DNA from: Proteobacteria bacterium UBA7415
Lineage (GTDB): Bacteria > Pseudomonadota > Gammaproteobacteria > Arenicellales > Arenicellaceae
Length of the DNA: 50,277 bases
Reading direction: 5' to 3'
Assembly (NCBI GenBank): GCA_002470515.1
Contig: DKML01000029.1
Location: forward strand, 71,336 to 121,612
In this document: positions 1 through 10,023 of the stretch, in pieces
Layout of the letters: each line of letters starts with the position of its first letter
Numbering within the stretch: position 1 is the first letter of the stretch
Notes under the pieces: model-generated
Seen by the model: the letters and a program-made list of their open reading frames with translations, nothing else
The model's database searches: none
What the model was told of the DNA's origin: nothing
Position numbers and translations under genes: made by a program

Positions 1-52
1 TACCGGCCTGTCACGCCGGGGGTCGCGGGTTCGAGTCCCGTCCGCTCCGCCA
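1..52 (+). tRNA. tRNA-Asp (GTC), 3' part only
   Basis: The window opens inside a tRNA. The anticodon stem CCGGC/GCCGG is at 3-7 and 15-19, and the loop CTGTCAC carries anticodon GTC at 10-12. A normal T arm with the TTCGAGT loop follows, then the 3' acceptor strand CCGCTCC, discriminator G and an encoded CCA at 50-52. The sequence from the variable loop on matches the bacterial tRNA-Asp consensus. The D arm and 5' acceptor strand lie outside the window. Confidence 0.95.
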
Positions 53-61
53 TTCTTAGAA

Positions 62-88
62 AGACGACCTTTGGGTCGTCTTTTTTTT
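62..88 (+). terminator. Intrinsic terminator of the tRNA-Asp transcript
   Basis: An 8-bp perfect stem AGACGACC/GGTCGTCT with loop TTTG is followed directly by eight T residues, starting 10 nt after the tRNA CCA. This is a textbook Rho-independent terminator. The following stretch to the pirin gene (89-356) shows no convincing gene; the reading frame at 71-331 has no homology-like features or ribosome-binding site. Confidence 0.9.
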
Positions 89-356
89 ACTGCGCAAAGA
101 CAAGAGGTTGCTTGTCTGCCTGGTCGCGTTCAGATGCGCCTTAGATTGTTCTCATGGTTGAGAACAGATGCGGTTTCGTTTTTCTTCCTTCTGACATCTT
201 ATTTTTACTTTTTTGTTCATCTACTCAACTGTCTAGTGTTGGGTTTCGGGTGGGTGTCTTTCTGCTTTCGTCGATTAGCTTCGCTCATAATGTATTTTTC
301 ACTCTTTGGATTTAAGATAAGGTTATATTGACAAGACACCATTGAGGAGATGTTTG

Positions 357-1226
357 ATGTATACACCGCTTAAACCTGCTATCAAGGATATTGGGGAGTT
401 TAGTGTTGCTCGTGTGCTACCCAACTCTCAGAAGCGCATGGTTGGTCCGTTTGTGTTCTTTGATCATATGGGGCCGGCTGAGTTTTCGGCTGGGCAGGGC
501 GTCAATGTACGCCCCCATCCGCATATCGGGCTAGCTACGCTCACTTACCTGATCGAGGGTAAGATTCTGCATCGTGACAGTTTGGGTAATTGCTTAGAGG
601 TTACGCCCGGTGACGTAAACTGGATGGTTGCCGGAAAAGGGATTACGCATTCAGAGCGAGAAACTCTTGAACATCACTCTCAACCTCATCGCCTCGATGG
701 CGTTCAATGTTGGGTTGCGCTTCCTAAAGAATTTTCTGAAACAGCCCCTTCGTTCACGCACCTTAGTCGATTCGACTTGCCGCACTGGATTTATGAAGGG
801 GTTTCGGCGCGTATTGTGATAGGTGAGGCCTACGGGATGAAAGCCGACATAGAAACGTTTTCGCCTATGTTTCTAGTCGATGTAACAGCGCAAGTTGGCG
901 CTGAAATTAACCGTCCTAACCCACAACATGAATGTCTGGCTTATCTGGCTGACGGGGCGCTAATGCTCACCAATGGTGAAGAACAGGCACGAATTGAAAA
1001 AGGCGAGACTGCGCTGATAGACCCTGATGTTCAAATCGAGGCACTTGAATATTCGAGACTCATTATGCTGGGAGGAGAAGCTTGGAACGAAACGCCTCAT
1101 TTGTATTGGAACTTTGTAGCGTTCGACGAAAAACGTCTAGAGCAAGCTAAAGTAGATTGGCAAGAAGGGCGTTTCGACCCTGTGATCGGTGATGATGAAG
1201 AACGGATTCCTCTGCCAGACAGTTAA
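357..1226 (+). CDS. Pirin family protein
   Basis: This is a bicupin of the pirin family, about 289 residues, near the usual length. The N-terminal cupin carries the metal site: His54 and His56 in RPHPHIGL, His98 and Glu100 in GITHSERE, matching the His-His-His-Glu set of human pirin. A conserved glycine-rich TYLIEG stretch follows the first His pair. Bacterial pirins bind Fe or other metals; some act as quercetinases, others regulate enzymes, so the substrate cannot be told. Start: an in-frame TTG exists at 342, but GAGGAG at 344-349 sits 7 nt before the ATG at 357, so the ATG is chosen. The gene stands alone and faces the M16 peptidase convergently. Confidence 0.9.
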   Translation: MYTPLKPAIKDIGEFSVARVLPNSQKRMVGPFVFFDHMGPAEFSAGQGVNVRPHPHIGLATLTYLIEGKILHRDSLGNCLEVTPGDVNWMVAGKGITHSERETLEHHSQPHRLDGVQCWVALPKEFSETAPSFTHLSRFDLPHWIYEGVSARIVIGEAYGMKADIETFSPMFLVDVTAQVGAEINRPNPQHECLAYLADGALMLTNGEEQARIEKGETALIDPDVQIEALEYSRLIMLGGEAWNETPHLYWNFVAFDEKRLEQAKVDWQEGRFDPVIGDDEERIPLPDS

Positions 1227-1336
1227 GTATGCTCGGATGCCGGTGTGGTATCGCTCAGACATGCCAAACTTCATAAGTGTTAGGCACGACCTTTATCGCA
1301 ATTTTGGATAAAGGCCGAACCGGAGTACTAAATGCT

Positions 1337-4162
1337 CTAGTCCTCGCTTCCCTTTTTACTTTCTTTGTCTTTGTTAAGGTTATCCGCGGTCTCAACGACG
1401 TTGCCTGAGTCGTCAACCACCACGACAGATCCTATTCCTGTAGCTCGAATCGGCGCTTCTATTTGATCTAGATCGCCCACTACTAACCACATCATTTTTT
1501 GTTTGTCGATATGAGAATTGGCTAGGTTTTGCACATCACTCAACTTTTGCTCGCGAATCTGTTTTACATAAGTTTCCCAATAGCTTTCATCCAAATCAAA
1601 GTTAACCATTTGAGCGATGTCAGCCGATACGGCTCCAGCAGTCTCCCAACGACCCGGTAACGTTAATGTGTCTTTATCCAATGCGCGCGCAAACTCTTGC
1701 TCCGCAATGGGTCGAACACCAACAATGTCTGAAAACTCCTTGTTGATTTCAAGTAGCGCGTCAGCTGTTTTGTCCGACTGCACCTGGGTGGTCACTAGAA
1801 AAGGTCGTTGGCCCTTAATACCGGGTATCGAGCTGTTGGCTCCGTATGCCCATCCTTTGTCTTCGCGTAAGTTCATGTTCAGGCGAGCATTAAAGCTCCC
1901 GCCAAATACCTCATTAAGCGTTTGTAGCCCAAGTTCATCTGAGCCACCATATGCTGGCATCATGGTTGTTGCGATAATGGCTGATTGTTGTGAATCTTTG
2001 CGATTGATTAAATAAATTGTTGGCTCGTCGCGAGATGTTGTATCGGCGATTTCTAGTTGCTCTACATCTCCAGTTGGAAGTTTCGCAAAATATTTAGTTG
2101 CTAGTGGCTTAAGCTCTTCCATCGTTATGTCGCCGCTTACAATTAGGGTGCCATTACCAGCTTTAAACCATCTTTGATGATATTCGCGTAAGTCTTCAAC
2201 CGTTATGCTTTTAACACTCGCTTCATTGCCAGAGCCTGAGAATGGATTTGAATAGGCATGATCTTCTCCGTAAATAAGCTTCGGAAGTACTCTATAGCCG
2301 ACGCCGAAGGGAGATGATTTTTCTCGTGCTATGCCTACCAAAGTTTGCTCTCTCATGCGCTCAAGCTCATCCTCTGGGAATGTTGGGTTAAGAATAATGT
2401 CTGAATAAATCTTCATCGAAGCGACTAGGTTTGTCTTAAGCGTATTCATTTGCACACGCGACACATTAATTCCTGCTCGGCTGGAAATGTCCGTGGCTAG
2501 TTCAGCCAATCCGGTGCTAATTTCAAGTGTGTCCATACTTGTCGTGCCTTCGTCGAGCATCGACATGGTTAGGCTGGCTACTCCAGGTTTTTGCAGAAAG
2601 TCACTGGCATATCCTGCATGGAACATTAGATTCATGTTTACCGTAGGGACAGCATCGCGCGTCGCTAGAATTATCTTAAGACCATTGTCTAGCTCAGCTC
2701 GTTCCAGGCGATCAAAGCTCACTTCTGGAGCAGGGCCGGGCGTGGGTACGCCAGTACTGCGATCCACAGTGCTGTTTGTCGTTGTGAACTCTTTAAACGG
2801 CAAGATACGCAGCGAAAACTCACCGCTGCTCAACCATTCTTTTGCAGTCCGACGAATCGTTTCAGCGTCGGCCTCTAAGCTTCTCTCAAAGCTGGCTACG
2901 TGAGCGTTAGGGTCGTCAAAGTAAACTTGATTTGAGGCTAAAATGTTAGATTTTCCACCAAAGCCACCCACTGATTCTAGACCGCGGATAAACTCAGCCT
3001 GCAATCCGTTTTTAACGCGCTTGAGTTCGCTCTTGGTAGGTCCTTCTTGCAAGAATGCTGTCAGTTCTTCATCAATGGCCTGTTCGATGTATTCGACATC
3101 AGCTGGATCGATTGCTGTTGCTACAATCCCGAATAATCCGGCTATCTCAGAATTGAACGAAAATGCTGAAATATCGGAGGCCTTACGCTCTTTATAGACC
3201 AAACGGTTGTAAAGACGTGAACGCTTATCCGACGACAGAACCATTGAGGCAAGGTCTAAATAGTCGGCTGTTTCCGAACCCATTTCTGGCACATTCCAAA
3301 TTTTGTAGACTCTTGCTTGCGGCACACGATCATACATAGTGTGAGCACGTTTTTCAGTTCGCTTGGCAATCCAGCGATTGTGTTTTCGTAATGCGGGCCC
3401 CGGCTCAATATCACCAAAGTATTTCTTTACAAGTTCAAGTGTTTCCTGCGCTTTTACATCGCCAGCGACAACAACGGTTGCGTTGGCAGCACCATAGTGC
3501 GTTTTAAACCAGTTTTTAACATCATCGAGTGAAGCGGCGTCCAAGTCTTCCATCGAGCCTATTGGCGTCCAAGAATAGGGGTGACCTTTTGGAAAAAGAT
3601 TTTCAAATAATAATGGCCCTACGGTTCCGTAGGGCTGATTCTCCCCTTGACGTTTTTCGTTTTTAACAACGTCACGCTGTTCGTCAAGTTTGTCTTGGTC
3701 GATTGCGCCGAGTAAATGACCCATGCGATCAGACTCCATCCACAACGTCATTTCCAATGCATTTTTAGGAACAACTTGAAAATAATTTGTTCGGTCTTGG
3801 CTGGTTGTACCATTAAGACCGGTTGCGCCGACCTTATCAAAGGCTGCGAACCAATCGTCATCATAATTTTCAGAACCGTTAAACATTAAGTGCTCGAAAA
3901 GGTGAGCTAAGCCGGTGCGTCCTTCCTGTTCGTCTTTCGAGCCAACGTGATACCAAACATTTACCGCCACGATCGGCGCCTTGTTATCCTCGTGCACGAC
4001 CAGTGTTAGGCCATTGTCTAGAGTGTACTTAGTGTGCGGAATCGCAAAAGGGCTCGGGTTATCCGCATTATCTTGTGCGGAAACCGGAAGAGCCATGACT
4101 GCAATGGCAATGGTTAAGGATATAAATGCTGAGTAGCGAATTACTTGGTCTTTTATGTTCAT
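1337..4162 (-). CDS. Tandem-domain M16 zinc metallopeptidase, secreted
   Basis: About 941 residues from the chosen start, with two M16 halves as in pitrilysin-like periplasmic proteases. The N-terminal half has the inverted zinc motif HLFEH (residues 87-91), with the usual downstream Glu region. The C-terminal half begins near residue 490 (LDNGLKIIL) and lacks HxxEH, which is normal for the inactive partner domain. A signal peptide is clear: a short basic n-region, a hydrophobic core and cleavage near VSA-Q. Role: degradation of peptides in the periplasm or outer envelope. Start choice: the ATG at 4162 gives a standard signal peptide. An upstream in-frame ATG at 4213 would add 17 residues, and neither has a strong ribosome-binding site. 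It is divergent from the antiporter gene. Confidence 0.9.
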   Translation of the reverse strand: MNIKDQVIRYSAFISLTIAIAVMALPVSAQDNADNPSPFAIPHTKYTLDNGLTLVVHEDNKAPIVAVNVWYHVGSKDEQEGRTGLAHLFEHLMFNGSENYDDDWFAAFDKVGATGLNGTTSQDRTNYFQVVPKNALEMTLWMESDRMGHLLGAIDQDKLDEQRDVVKNEKRQGENQPYGTVGPLLFENLFPKGHPYSWTPIGSMEDLDAASLDDVKNWFKTHYGAANATVVVAGDVKAQETLELVKKYFGDIEPGPALRKHNRWIAKRTEKRAHTMYDRVPQARVYKIWNVPEMGSETADYLDLASMVLSSDKRSRLYNRLVYKERKASDISAFSFNSEIAGLFGIVATAIDPADVEYIEQAIDEELTAFLQEGPTKSELKRVKNGLQAEFIRGLESVGGFGGKSNILASNQVYFDDPNAHVASFERSLEADAETIRRTAKEWLSSGEFSLRILPFKEFTTTNSTVDRSTGVPTPGPAPEVSFDRLERAELDNGLKIILATRDAVPTVNMNLMFHAGYASDFLQKPGVASLTMSMLDEGTTSMDTLEISTGLAELATDISSRAGINVSRVQMNTLKTNLVASMKIYSDIILNPTFPEDELERMREQTLVGIAREKSSPFGVGYRVLPKLIYGEDHAYSNPFSGSGNEASVKSITVEDLREYHQRWFKAGNGTLIVSGDITMEELKPLATKYFAKLPTGDVEQLEIADTTSRDEPTIYLINRKDSQQSAIIATTMMPAYGGSDELGLQTLNEVFGGSFNARLNMNLREDKGWAYGANSSIPGIKGQRPFLVTTQVQSDKTADALLEINKEFSDIVGVRPIAEQEFARALDKDTLTLPGRWETAGAVSADIAQMVNFDLDESYWETYVKQIREQKLSDVQNLANSHIDKQKMMWLVVGDLDQIEAPIRATGIGSVVVVDDSGNVVETADNLNKDKESKKGSED

Positions 4163-4488
4163 TGTTTGGCGGTCTTGGAGTCTGCGTTGTAGTCCATTGA
4201 GTTGGATGATCATTGAATTGTAAGCAGTGTGTCTGTTCGATTCACAAACACCAGCTATAAGCCTTATGTATATTGTTGACTAGGCACTGTAGACTTAACG
4301 TCGTCGTACTTTAGAGAACATTAAGGAGTGTTAAGCATGTGCTCGGGTAGATCAAGCGACATCTTTAATCTGTTGTGTCATTTCTATCGTACAGTTGCTT
4401 CTGCAACCGCAGTTCAAAATATCACCTTAGCCACATCTAAAACCGTCACAAAATCAACCTAAACGTAACGCGTTAAGGAGTCTGCATA
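4163..4488. other. Divergent intergenic region between M16 and Kef-type genes
   Basis: This stretch of about 325 bases must hold promoters for both flanking genes. The only coding signal I see is a 41-codon frame with a good ribosome-binding site at 4337-4462, listed separately. No clear -10/-35 pair or terminator can be picked with confidence. Confidence 0.5.
4337..4462 (+). CDS. Possible small protein or leader peptide, 41 aa
   Basis: A short frame begins at an ATG with AAGGAG at 4323-4328, 8 nt upstream, which is ideal spacing and stronger than many real genes in this window. It reads MCSGRSSDIFNLL and continues to TAA at 4460-4462, 26 nt before the antiporter ATG. The product has two Cys in the first 14 residues and a Thr/Ser-rich tail, with no membrane segment or recognisable domain. 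Its position suggests a leader peptide or small protein transcribed with the antiporter. I do not recognise it; it may be chance, since a frame this short is weak evidence. Confidence 0.35.
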   Translation: MCSGRSSDIFNLLCHFYRTVASATAVQNITLATSKTVTKST

Positions 4489-6294
4489 ATGTTAGTCAGT
4501 GCCCTCATCTATTTATTGGCAGCGGTAATTGCTGTGCCGATCGCTAAGCGGTTTGGGCTCGGGTCAGTACTGGGTTACTTGATCGCGGGCATTATTATCG
4601 GACCTAGTGCTCTGGCTTTGGTTGGGGACCAAACCGAAGTTATGCACTTTGCCGAATTTGGCGTTGTCATTATGTTGTTTCTAGTGGGCTTGGAGCTACA
4701 GCCAAGCCGTTTGTGGAGCATGCGTAAGCAAATAGTCGGCTTAGGCGGATTGCAGGTTGTGCTCAGCGCTGGGGCTTTCACAGCTCTTTTACTATGGACG
4801 ACGCCTTTGGTGTGGCAAGTGTCACTAGCGCTCGGTTTGACGGTTGCTTTGTCATCAACGGCTATCGTGTTGCAGTCTTTAAATGAGCGTGGGCAAATGA
4901 ACACGCAAGCTGGAACTAATGCTTTTTCTGTTTTGCTTTTTCAGGATATCGCGGTAATTCCAATTTTGGCATTTTTGCCTTTGCTTGCCACCTTTCCGGC
5001 TCACATCGGTGGTGGTGACCATACCGTCAACCTAATCGAAAGCCTGCCTGTTTGGCAACAAGTGTGCGTAACATTGGGGGCTATTGTATCGATCATCTTG
5101 ATGGGCCGATATCTGGCAAGCCCTATGTTCCGCATTGTGGCAGAAACGCGTTTAAGAGAGCTGTTTATCGCGTTTGCATTGCTGATTGTAATTGCCATTG
5201 CAGTCGCAATGACATCAATCGGATTATCTGCGGCTTTGGGCACATTCCTCGCTGGTGTAGTTTTGGCCGAAAGCGAGTTCAGGCACGAGATCGAAGCTAA
5301 TATTGAACCGTTCAAAGGATTATTGTTAGGACTGTTCTTTATAACGGTTGGTGCCAATATCGATTTTGTGTTTCTTTGGGAGCATGTAGGCACTGTTGTA
5401 CAACTTGTCGCGGCGCTGTTTTTAATTAAAGGCGCAGTATTGTTTGGTCTTGCCTACATATTCAAGATGGAAACGCGCCAATCACTGCTCTTTATGGTTG
5501 CCTTAGCGCAAGGCGGAGAGTTTGCATTTGTACTGAGCAGCGCTGGGCTTCAATACTCCGTATTTGATACCGAAACGGCAAGCATGCTTACGATTGTTGT
5601 CGCTATATCAATGCTGCTGGCGCCCCTGTTTTTTGTGCTCTATGAGGCTTGGTTTAGTCGTGCTGGACAACGCGCTAGGCCTCAGGAAGACGATGAGGTC
5701 ACACCAACACTGGATGTCATTGTTGCTGGGTACGGGCGTTTCGGACAGATAATCGGTCGTATGCTCATTAGCAATGGATATGATTTAACTATTCTTGATC
5801 ACAGCCCTAGCCAAGTTGATCTCGTCAGACGTTTTGGTAATACGGTTTTCTACGGAGATGCTTCACGCCACGATCTATTGGAGGCGGCTGGTGCGCACAA
5901 AGCCAAATTATTGGTTGTTGGTGTTGATGAAGCTGATAAGGCAAACGAAATTATTAGAGTTGCTCAGCAACACTTTCCAAATTTAAAGATTCTCGCTCGA
6001 GCTGTTGACCGGCGTCATGCTTACGACATTATAAGTGCTAAGGTAGATGGATATCGACGTGAGACCTTTGATTCTGCACTCAGGCTGGGTCGAAATGCAT
6101 TAGAGCTGTTGGGTGAAACGCCAGAACGCGCTCAAACAGTAGCCTCATTATTCGAAAAATACGATGAAGAATCACTCATCGATCTTGCTGCCCTATGGGG
6201 GGACGATAAGAGTTACGGGATCGCTGTGAGGCAGCAAATTGAGGATTTACAAAAGGTTCTTGCGCGTGATGTTGAGGAGCTTAATAAGGAATAG
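4489..6294 (+). CDS. Kef-type monovalent cation:proton antiporter (CPA2) with RCK_N domain
   Basis: 601 residues, the same length class as KefB/KefC. The first ~390 residues form the CPA2 exchanger core of about 12 membrane helices, including FSVLLFQDIAVIP and the ESEFRHEIE stretch typical of Kef proteins. A cytoplasmic Rossmann RCK_N/TrkA-N domain follows from about residue 408, with the nucleotide loop GYGRFGQIIGR and the acidic residue after the second strand (TILDHS). Kef systems release K+ in exchange for H+ and are gated by glutathione adducts and nucleotides. No KefF/KefG-type quinone reductase is adjacent, so ligand control is uncertain. Start ATG is preceded by AAGGAG 9-14 nt upstream. 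Confidence 0.88.
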   Translation: MLVSALIYLLAAVIAVPIAKRFGLGSVLGYLIAGIIIGPSALALVGDQTEVMHFAEFGVVIMLFLVGLELQPSRLWSMRKQIVGLGGLQVVLSAGAFTALLLWTTPLVWQVSLALGLTVALSSTAIVLQSLNERGQMNTQAGTNAFSVLLFQDIAVIPILAFLPLLATFPAHIGGGDHTVNLIESLPVWQQVCVTLGAIVSIILMGRYLASPMFRIVAETRLRELFIAFALLIVIAIAVAMTSIGLSAALGTFLAGVVLAESEFRHEIEANIEPFKGLLLGLFFITVGANIDFVFLWEHVGTVVQLVAALFLIKGAVLFGLAYIFKMETRQSLLFMVALAQGGEFAFVLSSAGLQYSVFDTETASMLTIVVAISMLLAPLFFVLYEAWFSRAGQRARPQEDDEVTPTLDVIVAGYGRFGQIIGRMLISNGYDLTILDHSPSQVDLVRRFGNTVFYGDASRHDLLEAAGAHKAKLLVVGVDEADKANEIIRVAQQHFPNLKILARAVDRRHAYDIISAKVDGYRRETFDSALRLGRNALELLGETPERAQTVASLFEKYDEESLIDLAALWGDDKSYGIAVRQQIEDLQKVLARDVEELNKE

Positions 6295-6370
6295 GGATGC
6301 GTTTGGCGCTTTGAGCATGGATAAGTGGTGATACAGTGCAGAATCATCGCCTAGAATGTGTGATCTTGCT

Positions 6371-6398
6371 TTGTTGCAACCCCAGCCTAGACTATAAT
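6371..6398 (+). promoter_or_regulatory. Likely sigma-70 promoter upstream of the PpiD-like gene
   Basis: TTGTTG at 6371-6376 and a perfect TATAAT at 6393-6398 are separated by 16 bp. This lies about 220 nt upstream of the PpiD-like start in a 323-base gap that otherwise shows nothing coding, giving a long 5' leader. The match is by inspection only. Confidence 0.45.
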
Positions 6399-6617
6399 CC
6401 GCGATTAATTCAAACATGTTGACTGGTTAAGGGCGACCTTTGCTCAAAGCGGCATGTTGTTTAGGTCTAATAGGCTCGCTGAATAATGATCTTTGCGAAC
6501 AAGACCTAGCCTAAGTAAAGTAATCTAAACCATCGAAGCAGAGGGTTATTTGTTAGAGCAAGCTTATTTAAAGAGCAAACTCTACTCTGCTGTTTTCTAT
6601 ATCAACAGGATGCATTC

Positions 6618-8516
6618 ATGCTAACCGAAATTCGTGACCGTTCTTCAGGCGCTTTCGCCTACTTTATCGCTGCACTCATTATCGTTCCTATGGCATTTTG
6701 GGGTGTTAACGAATACGCCAATCCTCAAGTGGTTCCTACTGTTTTGGAGGTAGGCGATATTAAGATTACAAAGCAAGAGCTGGATCAGCGACTAAGCCAA
6801 GCGCAAGACGCCGAGCGTCAGCGTAATCCAGAGCTGGGTGAATCTGATTTTTTCAACTCTGATTTCTTTAAGCGCAGCGTTCTGAATTCTCTGATAGACC
6901 GCGCGTTGATTGAACAAATCGCCGTCGACAACAATTACCGCGTTGGTAATACCGAATTAGCTGCGCTCATTCGCAAAGAAGAATTGTTTCAAACCGAAAC
7001 CGGCGAATTCAATCAGGCGGCCTACGACGATTTTGTACAAAGTCGACTTTATTCTAAGCAACGCTTTGAGCAGCAAGTTCGTGATGACAGTCGTACGACT
7101 AAAGTAACTCAGGGTTACCAATCTTCAGCGGTGGTAATGCCAAATGAAGTTCGCCTCTTACTTGAGTTGCAAGCTGAGCGACGTACTTTTGATCTGGTGA
7201 CTATTAGCGAAGCGGATTATCGAGAGAGCGTTGAGGTTAGCGATTCAGACGTTGAAGAATATTACCAAGCCAACCTTAATTCTTTTATGAATCCGGATCG
7301 AGTATCGGTTGAATATGTTGAGCTTGACGCAAATGTGATTGCCGAAAACATCGAAATCAGCGAAGACGAGCTGCAACAGCAATACGAAGACAATAAAGAT
7401 AATTTCTTTTCACCTGAAAGCCGCAGTGCACGGCACATTTTGTTAAGCACTAACGGTGACAAAGGCGAAGAAGCGCAAATGGCGCAAGCGCAATTGCTAT
7501 TAGAGCAGTTACGCAATGGTGGTGATTTTGCCGAGTTAGCAAAAGAGTTCTCAGACGACACGGGTTCTGGGGCGATTGGCGGTGATTTGGGCAAGATAGA
7601 ACGCGGCCAAATGGTCGAAGAATTTGAGCAGTCCGCATTCGCCCTGGACGTTGGTGAAATAAGCGAACCTATAAAAACTCAATTCGGTTATCACATTATT
7701 GAAGTCACTGACATTTCAGGCGGAGAACCTCAAGCGTTTGCAGAAGTACGGTTTGAGATCGAAGAACAGTTGCGCGAATCCGAAGCGTTGTCATTGTTTT
7801 CTGGCCAGTTGCTCGAACTGCGTAATTTGGTGTTTGAGTCCGAAAACAGCTTAACGCCTGTTGCTGAAGAACTTGGTTTAACCGTTCTTAGCACAGACTT
7901 TTTTACGCGTGAAGCCGGTGAAGGCATTGCAGCGAATGCAGTGGTACGTAGCGCGGCGTTCGACGTTACCGTATTGGAAGATGGTTTAAACTCAGACCCA
8001 GTTGAGGTAAGCGAAGGGTATTATGTTGCTCTGCGCAAGATCGATTTCAAGCCCGCTGCGCCTAAAGAGCTTGCTGAAGTTTCTGAACAGATAAAAGCAT
8101 CCTTGATTAATCAAGGTGCAGAATTAGCGGCTCAAGCTGCAGTTGACACCTTACAAACTAAAGCTCAAGAGAGTTGGGACCAAGTGTTAGCGGATACTGA
8201 GTTGTCGTCAATTCAGCACACAGTTTCGTTGATAGACCCAGCCTTACCGGTGGCATCAGATATCGTTCAGAAGGTGAGTGCAATGCGTTTAAATGGAAAC
8301 GAGCCTGCAATTGAGACGCTTAGATCCAACAATGGAGACTTCCACTTGATTCGCTTAACCAAGGTACGCCCTGGTGATTTGCGGCAAGTTAGCGATGAGA
8401 TCAAAGAAGCGACACGATCACTTGTTGCGCAACGTAATGGTAACTCATTGTTTTCAAGTTACTTGTACCAGTTGAATCAAGACGTAGCTAAGAATATTAA
8501 CGAAGATCTTTTGTAG
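6618..8516 (+). CDS. ppiD: PpiD-like periplasmic folding chaperone (SurA_N and parvulin domain)
   Basis: 632 residues, the usual PpiD length. A single N-terminal signal anchor (about residues 12-29, [16 protein letters not shown]) follows the conserved start [11 protein letters not shown]. Next come a SurA_N-like chaperone domain to about residue 200, one PPIC/parvulin domain at about 270-365 ([31 protein letters not shown]), and a C-terminal chaperone-like part. The protein is anchored in the inner membrane and faces the periplasm, where PpiD works at the exit of the Sec translocon on newly secreted proteins. The parvulin domain keeps the consensus motifs, though E. coli PpiD is poorly active as an isomerase. 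An AGGATG box lies 9-14 nt before the start. Confidence 0.9.
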   Translation: MLTEIRDRSSGAFAYFIAALIIVPMAFWGVNEYANPQVVPTVLEVGDIKITKQELDQRLSQAQDAERQRNPELGESDFFNSDFFKRSVLNSLIDRALIEQIAVDNNYRVGNTELAALIRKEELFQTETGEFNQAAYDDFVQSRLYSKQRFEQQVRDDSRTTKVTQGYQSSAVVMPNEVRLLLELQAERRTFDLVTISEADYRESVEVSDSDVEEYYQANLNSFMNPDRVSVEYVELDANVIAENIEISEDELQQQYEDNKDNFFSPESRSARHILLSTNGDKGEEAQMAQAQLLLEQLRNGGDFAELAKEFSDDTGSGAIGGDLGKIERGQMVEEFEQSAFALDVGEISEPIKTQFGYHIIEVTDISGGEPQAFAEVRFEIEEQLRESEALSLFSGQLLELRNLVFESENSLTPVAEELGLTVLSTDFFTREAGEGIAANAVVRSAAFDVTVLEDGLNSDPVEVSEGYYVALRKIDFKPAAPKELAEVSEQIKASLINQGAELAAQAAVDTLQTKAQESWDQVLADTELSSIQHTVSLIDPALPVASDIVQKVSAMRLNGNEPAIETLRSNNGDFHLIRLTKVRPGDLRQVSDEIKEATRSLVAQRNGNSLFSSYLYQLNQDVAKNINEDLL

Positions 8517-8569
8517 AGTTTCGTTTTTTGAAGTGCTGGCATTTTTGTTAGATCGCCTTAACGGGCCAT

Positions 8570-8582
8570 TTGGACAGTCCAA
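8570..8582. promoter_or_regulatory. Palindromic operator candidate upstream of fabV
   Basis: TTGGACAGTCCAA is a perfect 6-bp inverted repeat around one base, 82 bases before the fabV start. No other gene shares this leader, so any bound regulator would act on fabV or on read-through from the upstream gene. It does not match the FabR or FadR sites I know, so the regulator is unknown. Confidence 0.4.
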
Positions 8583-8664
8583 CTCCCCAGCGTTCAGTAT
8601 TCACATAGCTTAAGATGTTAAATATTACTAAGGCCTAGATTAAGAATAAGAGTCGAGGAACACT

Positions 8665-9849
8665 ATGATTATTCAACCTAAAATCCGTGGATTTATCTGT
8701 ATTAACGCTCATCCTGTTGGTTGTGCCGCCCATGTTAATGAGCAAATTGCAGCAACCAAAGAACAAGCTTTTCCGACCGGTCAAGGTCAGCCAAAGAATG
8801 TTTTGGTAATAGGTGCGTCTACCGGATATGGCTTAGCGTCAAGAATTACCGCCGCGTTTGGTTATCAAGCAAGTACTCTGGGTATATTTTTCGAGAAACC
8901 CCCTACGGATCGTAAGACGGCATCGGCTGGTTACTACAACTCAGCTGCGTTTGAACACGCAGCTCATGCTGATGGCTTGTACGCCAAAAGTATAAATGGT
9001 GACGCATTCTCTAATGAGATTAAGCAACAGGCGATTGACCTGATTAAAGCTGATTTGGGTAAAATCGATTTAGTGGTTTACAGCTTGGCTTCACCGCGTC
9101 GAACTGACCCAAATGATGGCGCTGTCTATTCATCAACGCTTAAGCCTATTGGTCAAGCCTATACGTCTAAGAATCTAAATACCGATACTCAAGTAGTGGG
9201 TGAGATTTCAGTTGAACCTGCAAACGACGAAGAAATCGCCAATACCGTTAAAGTGATGGGTGGCGAAGACTGGGAAATGTGGATTGATGCGCTGTCGTCC
9301 GCGGGTGTGTTGAGTGAAGACTGTAAATCGGTAGCGTATACCTATATTGGCGATAAATTGACTAAGCCAATTTACGGACATGCCACTATTGGTAAGGCTA
9401 AAGAGGATCTGGATAGAGCCTCAAGTGCACTAAATGCTACTAACAAAGTAGCCGCTAACGTGTCTGTATTAAAAGCGGTTGTGACTCAGTCAAGTAGTGC
9501 GATCCCTGTTATGCCGCTTTATTTGGCAATATTGTTTAAAGAGATGCAAGCGGCGGGAACCCATGAAGGGTGTATCGGGCAACTGCACCGGCTTTATAAA
9601 GAGTGTATTTACAATGATGCACCGCGGCTCGATGATGAAAATCGTTTTCGCGTAGACGAGCTAGAGCTGTTGCCGGAAATGCAGGCTAAGATTGAAGCAA
9701 TATGGCCGCAGGTAACGACTGAAAACTTGCACGAACTCAGTGATTTTGCTGAGTATCAACGCGAATTTTTAAGACTGTTTGGATTCCGAATTGATGGTGT
9801 AGATTATGAAGTTGAAGTAGACCCCATTGTTGAAGCGAATTTTCTATAA
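8665..9849 (+). CDS. fabV: FabV-type trans-2-enoyl-ACP/CoA reductase (NADH)
   Basis: 394 residues, the full FabV length. It catalyses the last reduction in each cycle of type II fatty acid elongation, using NADH. It is a large SDR relative with NAD loop [11 protein letters not shown] (48-58), and the active-site Tyr-x8-Lys is Tyr237 and Lys246 in [10 protein letters not shown]. The N terminus [16 protein letters not shown] and the C-terminal DYEVEVDP are family hallmarks. FabV is usually resistant to triclosan; I see no FabI in this window. GAGG precedes the ATG at good spacing. The gene appears monocistronic, with a palindrome in its leader. Confidence 0.97.
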   Translation: MIIQPKIRGFICINAHPVGCAAHVNEQIAATKEQAFPTGQGQPKNVLVIGASTGYGLASRITAAFGYQASTLGIFFEKPPTDRKTASAGYYNSAAFEHAAHADGLYAKSINGDAFSNEIKQQAIDLIKADLGKIDLVVYSLASPRRTDPNDGAVYSSTLKPIGQAYTSKNLNTDTQVVGEISVEPANDEEIANTVKVMGGEDWEMWIDALSSAGVLSEDCKSVAYTYIGDKLTKPIYGHATIGKAKEDLDRASSALNATNKVAANVSVLKAVVTQSSSAIPVMPLYLAILFKEMQAAGTHEGCIGQLHRLYKECIYNDAPRLDDENRFRVDELELLPEMQAKIEAIWPQVTTENLHELSDFAEYQREFLRLFGFRIDGVDYEVEVDPIVEANFL

Positions 9850-10023
9850 GTTGAATTACCCAACGTGAGTTGGCCAATCAAGCATGGTCTGCATAAGCAA
9901 CGATTGCGAGCAGACTATGGTATAAAATAGGCTTTTAGCGCTTTGAGTTAGGCAAAAGGGACTACGGTCGCGCCAATCTTTAACGAAGAATCTACACCTC
10001 AGAGTCTGAGCGTTAGCGGCCAC

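Noticed and set aside
71..331. 86-codon plus-strand frame after tRNA-Asp
   Set aside because: It overlaps the terminator, has no ribosome-binding site, and its Phe/Leu/Cys-rich product reflects T-rich DNA rather than a membrane protein.
1290..1314. CCTTTATC/GGATAAAGG inverted repeat between pirin and M16 genes
   Set aside because: The stem is AT-rich with no T run on either side, so it does not qualify as an intrinsic terminator, though it lies between convergent genes.
2487..2903. 138-codon frame antisense to the M16 peptidase gene
   Set aside because: It lies wholly inside a clear coding gene on the other strand; Ser/Arg-rich composition is typical of an antisense shadow.
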